From Methanosarcina barkeri 3 (GTDB taxonomy: Archaea; Halobacteriota; Methanosarcinia; Methanosarcinales; Methanosarcinaceae), in the NCBI RefSeq assembly GCF_000970305.1, contig NZ_CP009517.1, positions 1,116,001-1,180,000 on the forward strand: 64,000 bases of DNA. Reading direction: 5' to 3'. The notes under the pieces were generated by a model. That model worked only from the letters and a program-made list of their open reading frames with translations. It was not told the origin of the DNA and made no database searches. Of this stretch, positions 62,586 to 64,000 are shown piece after piece. Position 1 is the stretch's first letter. The number at the start of each line of letters is the position of its first letter. A program made the position numbers and the translations under genes.

Positions 62586-62887
62586 CCAGGAGTCTATTTC
62601 ACTTCTAAAAACCAGGGAGTTAGCCATTATCTGACAGAAGGAGCTGAAAAACTTGATTTTGTTAATTCTAAATTTGATCTTCATAGAATTGACTCTCTAG
62701 AAATTAGGCAAAAGATTCTGAGTGTTTCTTATGCTGATTGGAAAAAGTTAGGGTTTTCTAAGGGGAGACTTTACACTATACGAAACAAAACGCCAAAAGT
62801 GATAAGTCCTTCACGCTCAACAGCCATGTTTTGGAGAGGGTTAAGGCTTGGGAAAACTTAGTTTCTGGAGGTAAGGTTAAGATTTAA
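62586..62887 (+). pseudogene. Frameshifted gene fragment, possibly the C-terminus of Cas1
   Basis: One frame gives PGVYFTSKNQGVSHYLTEG and LEIRQKILSVSYADWKKLGFSKG, then a two-base shift near 62765 leads into TLHYTKQNAKSDKSFTLNSH and VLERVKAW, ending at TAA 62887. Start and N-terminal part are missing. From memory the joined segment resembles the end of some archaeal Cas1 proteins, but I cannot confirm it. No CRISPR repeats are seen in the window. Confidence 0.4.
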
Positions 62888-63045
62888 GAAAAAGTTTAAG
62901 TTCTAAGATTAGAGGCTAAGTTTCTAAGATTTAGAAGATATATTTCAAACTGGGATCAAGCTAGAGGTTAGGGATTAAAGAAAAGAAAAAATTAAATGTT
63001 TTTTACAAAAACCCTCTTTGTGGAATGAACTGTAAACTTACTTGA

Positions 63046-64000
63046 CTACATATCTTGTACTTCATCTAGATTACGGACATTAGCTAATTTATACATAAGA
63101 TCATACTTAGGCAGGGGCATTTTTAGCAATTCTGAAGCATTCACCTGAGTGCTTCCATTAATTATTCGAAAATACTCATCAACAATATCTGAAGTTAAAA
63201 AAGCACATAGACAATTTACTTCATTGACATCTAAATCACGGTTGATACCACATATATAGTTAAGATGATTTTCAAAACCAACTAACTTAAAGTTTTTAAA
63301 CTCTTTCCGTAGAAAAGGGGCTGCAAATATTCTTTTTTTAGAACATTTAGAAGTCAATCGTTTCATTAAAACGTAATTTTTAACGGGAATAAGAACCCTG
63401 GAAGTTTTTTTATTTACATTAATGCCTCTTTTTTTATTGAAATTCTCGGGATTTAAGTTAACACCATTTTTCTCTAGATTTTGTAACCATATTAATGGAA
63501 CGCAATCTTTTTCAGAATAGTCCTCTCGCAAATTTTCCTTTGTTCTGAAATCTACTACCTTTCCAGTTGAGACCGTCATTCCAAAGTCTTCCAGCTTATG
63601 TTCCCAAGAATCTACTATGCGAATTATTTTTAGATCTTTTTCTGACGTAGGAATTCTAATGTAATTTTCCCCATTTTTCGAAAAAATAATATCTGAGAAT
63701 GTTGCTTCAATCTTAAAGAAATCCTCAAATTCTTTGCTGTAACTAGAACTCACAACTGTGCCACGTTCACCGGGAAATTTTTTTATAGCTTTAAAAATAA
63801 TATTTTCCTGATGAACTTCATTGTCGTCAAATATATTAGTTCTTGATTTAAATAGATGAATATTCTCAAAATGTAAATTCTCCACAAGCCATCTTCTTGT
63901 TTTCTTAAAATGAAGTCCAGAGCAGAAGCTTCTTGGAACAATAAATATCATTTCTCCGTTTTTCTTAAGCATTTTTGCCACAATAAGCATAAATAGCGAA
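63046..64000 (-). CDS. Restriction-modification N6-adenine methylase (Eco57I/type IIG-like), 5'-truncated by the window edge
   Basis: The frame is open to the window end; 318 residues of the C-terminal half are present. SLFMLIVAKMLKKNGEMIFIVPRSFCSG is the usual end of the methylase core (after the NPPY motif, which lies outside), followed by a target-recognition-like domain (FKLVGFENHLNYICGINRDLDVNEVNCLCAFLTSDIVDEYFRIINGSTQVNASELLKMPLP). The latter ending is typical of type IIG/Eco57I-like and BREX PglX-like methylases. Which of these it is cannot be judged without the rest. Confidence 0.78.
   Translation of the reverse strand, partial: SLFMLIVAKMLKKNGEMIFIVPRSFCSGLHFKKTRRWLVENLHFENIHLFKSRTNIFDDNEVHQENIIFKAIKKFPGERGTVVSSSYSKEFEDFFKIEATFSDIIFSKNGENYIRIPTSEKDLKIIRIVDSWEHKLEDFGMTVSTGKVVDFRTKENLREDYSEKDCVPLIWLQNLEKNGVNLNPENFNKKRGINVNKKTSRVLIPVKNYVLMKRLTSKCSKKRIFAAPFLRKEFKNFKLVGFENHLNYICGINRDLDVNEVNCLCAFLTSDIVDEYFRIINGSTQVNASELLKMPLPKYDLMYKLANVRNLDEVQDM

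Overview
The window is archaeal and almost certainly from a Methanosarcina species. It carries methanogen-only families (methanogenesis marker 16, DUF1890, DUF1894), the tRNA-dependent cysteine enzyme SepCysS, archaeal ThrRS, TATA-box promoters, long AT-rich intergenic spaces and many surface or repeat proteins.

Region 1 (1-9.4 kb): the end of a ferredoxin-containing PAPS-reductase-like protein, an AI-2E-type permease, thrS behind an odd repetitive leader, an SF2 helicase, a beta-helix surface protein and an O-methyltransferase. Region 2 (9.4-12 kb): a small foreign island of Firmicutes character with a DUF6061 gene, a phosphotransferase, and a broken large serine recombinase. Region 3 (12-25 kb): lineage-specific membrane, coiled-coil and repeat proteins, several decayed genes, and two polyphosphate-related genes (CYTH-HD-CHAD protein and PPK2).

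Region 4 (25-60 kb) is the most interesting. It is dense in sulfur genes: iscS, iscU, a HesA/MoeB E1-like enzyme, a MoaD/ThiS carrier, a LarE-like sulfur transferase, a sulfonate-type ABC transporter, thiI, an operon ending in methanogenesis marker 16, a radical SAM enzyme, three plausible tRNA-Cys genes plus decayed copies, SepCysS, an O-acetylhomoserine sulfhydrylase and a nitrogenase-like DK pair. A palindrome, TTCACAATTGTGAA, exact or nearly exact, recurs between 27.7 and 52.2 kb in front of most of these, including the tRNA-Cys genes. A small HTH protein with five cysteines (28169-28525) sits in the middle. My main hypothesis is a local sulfur/Fe-S/cysteine regulon in which tRNA-Cys itself is under operator control, and in which one tRNA-Cys is the leader of the SepCysS mRNA.

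Region 5 (60-64 kb): three-copy structured repeats, a nucleotidyltransferase with a truncated HEPN partner, a tautomerase, a frameshifted fragment that may be Cas1, and the end of a restriction-modification methylase. Functions come from reading motifs by eye; no searches were run.
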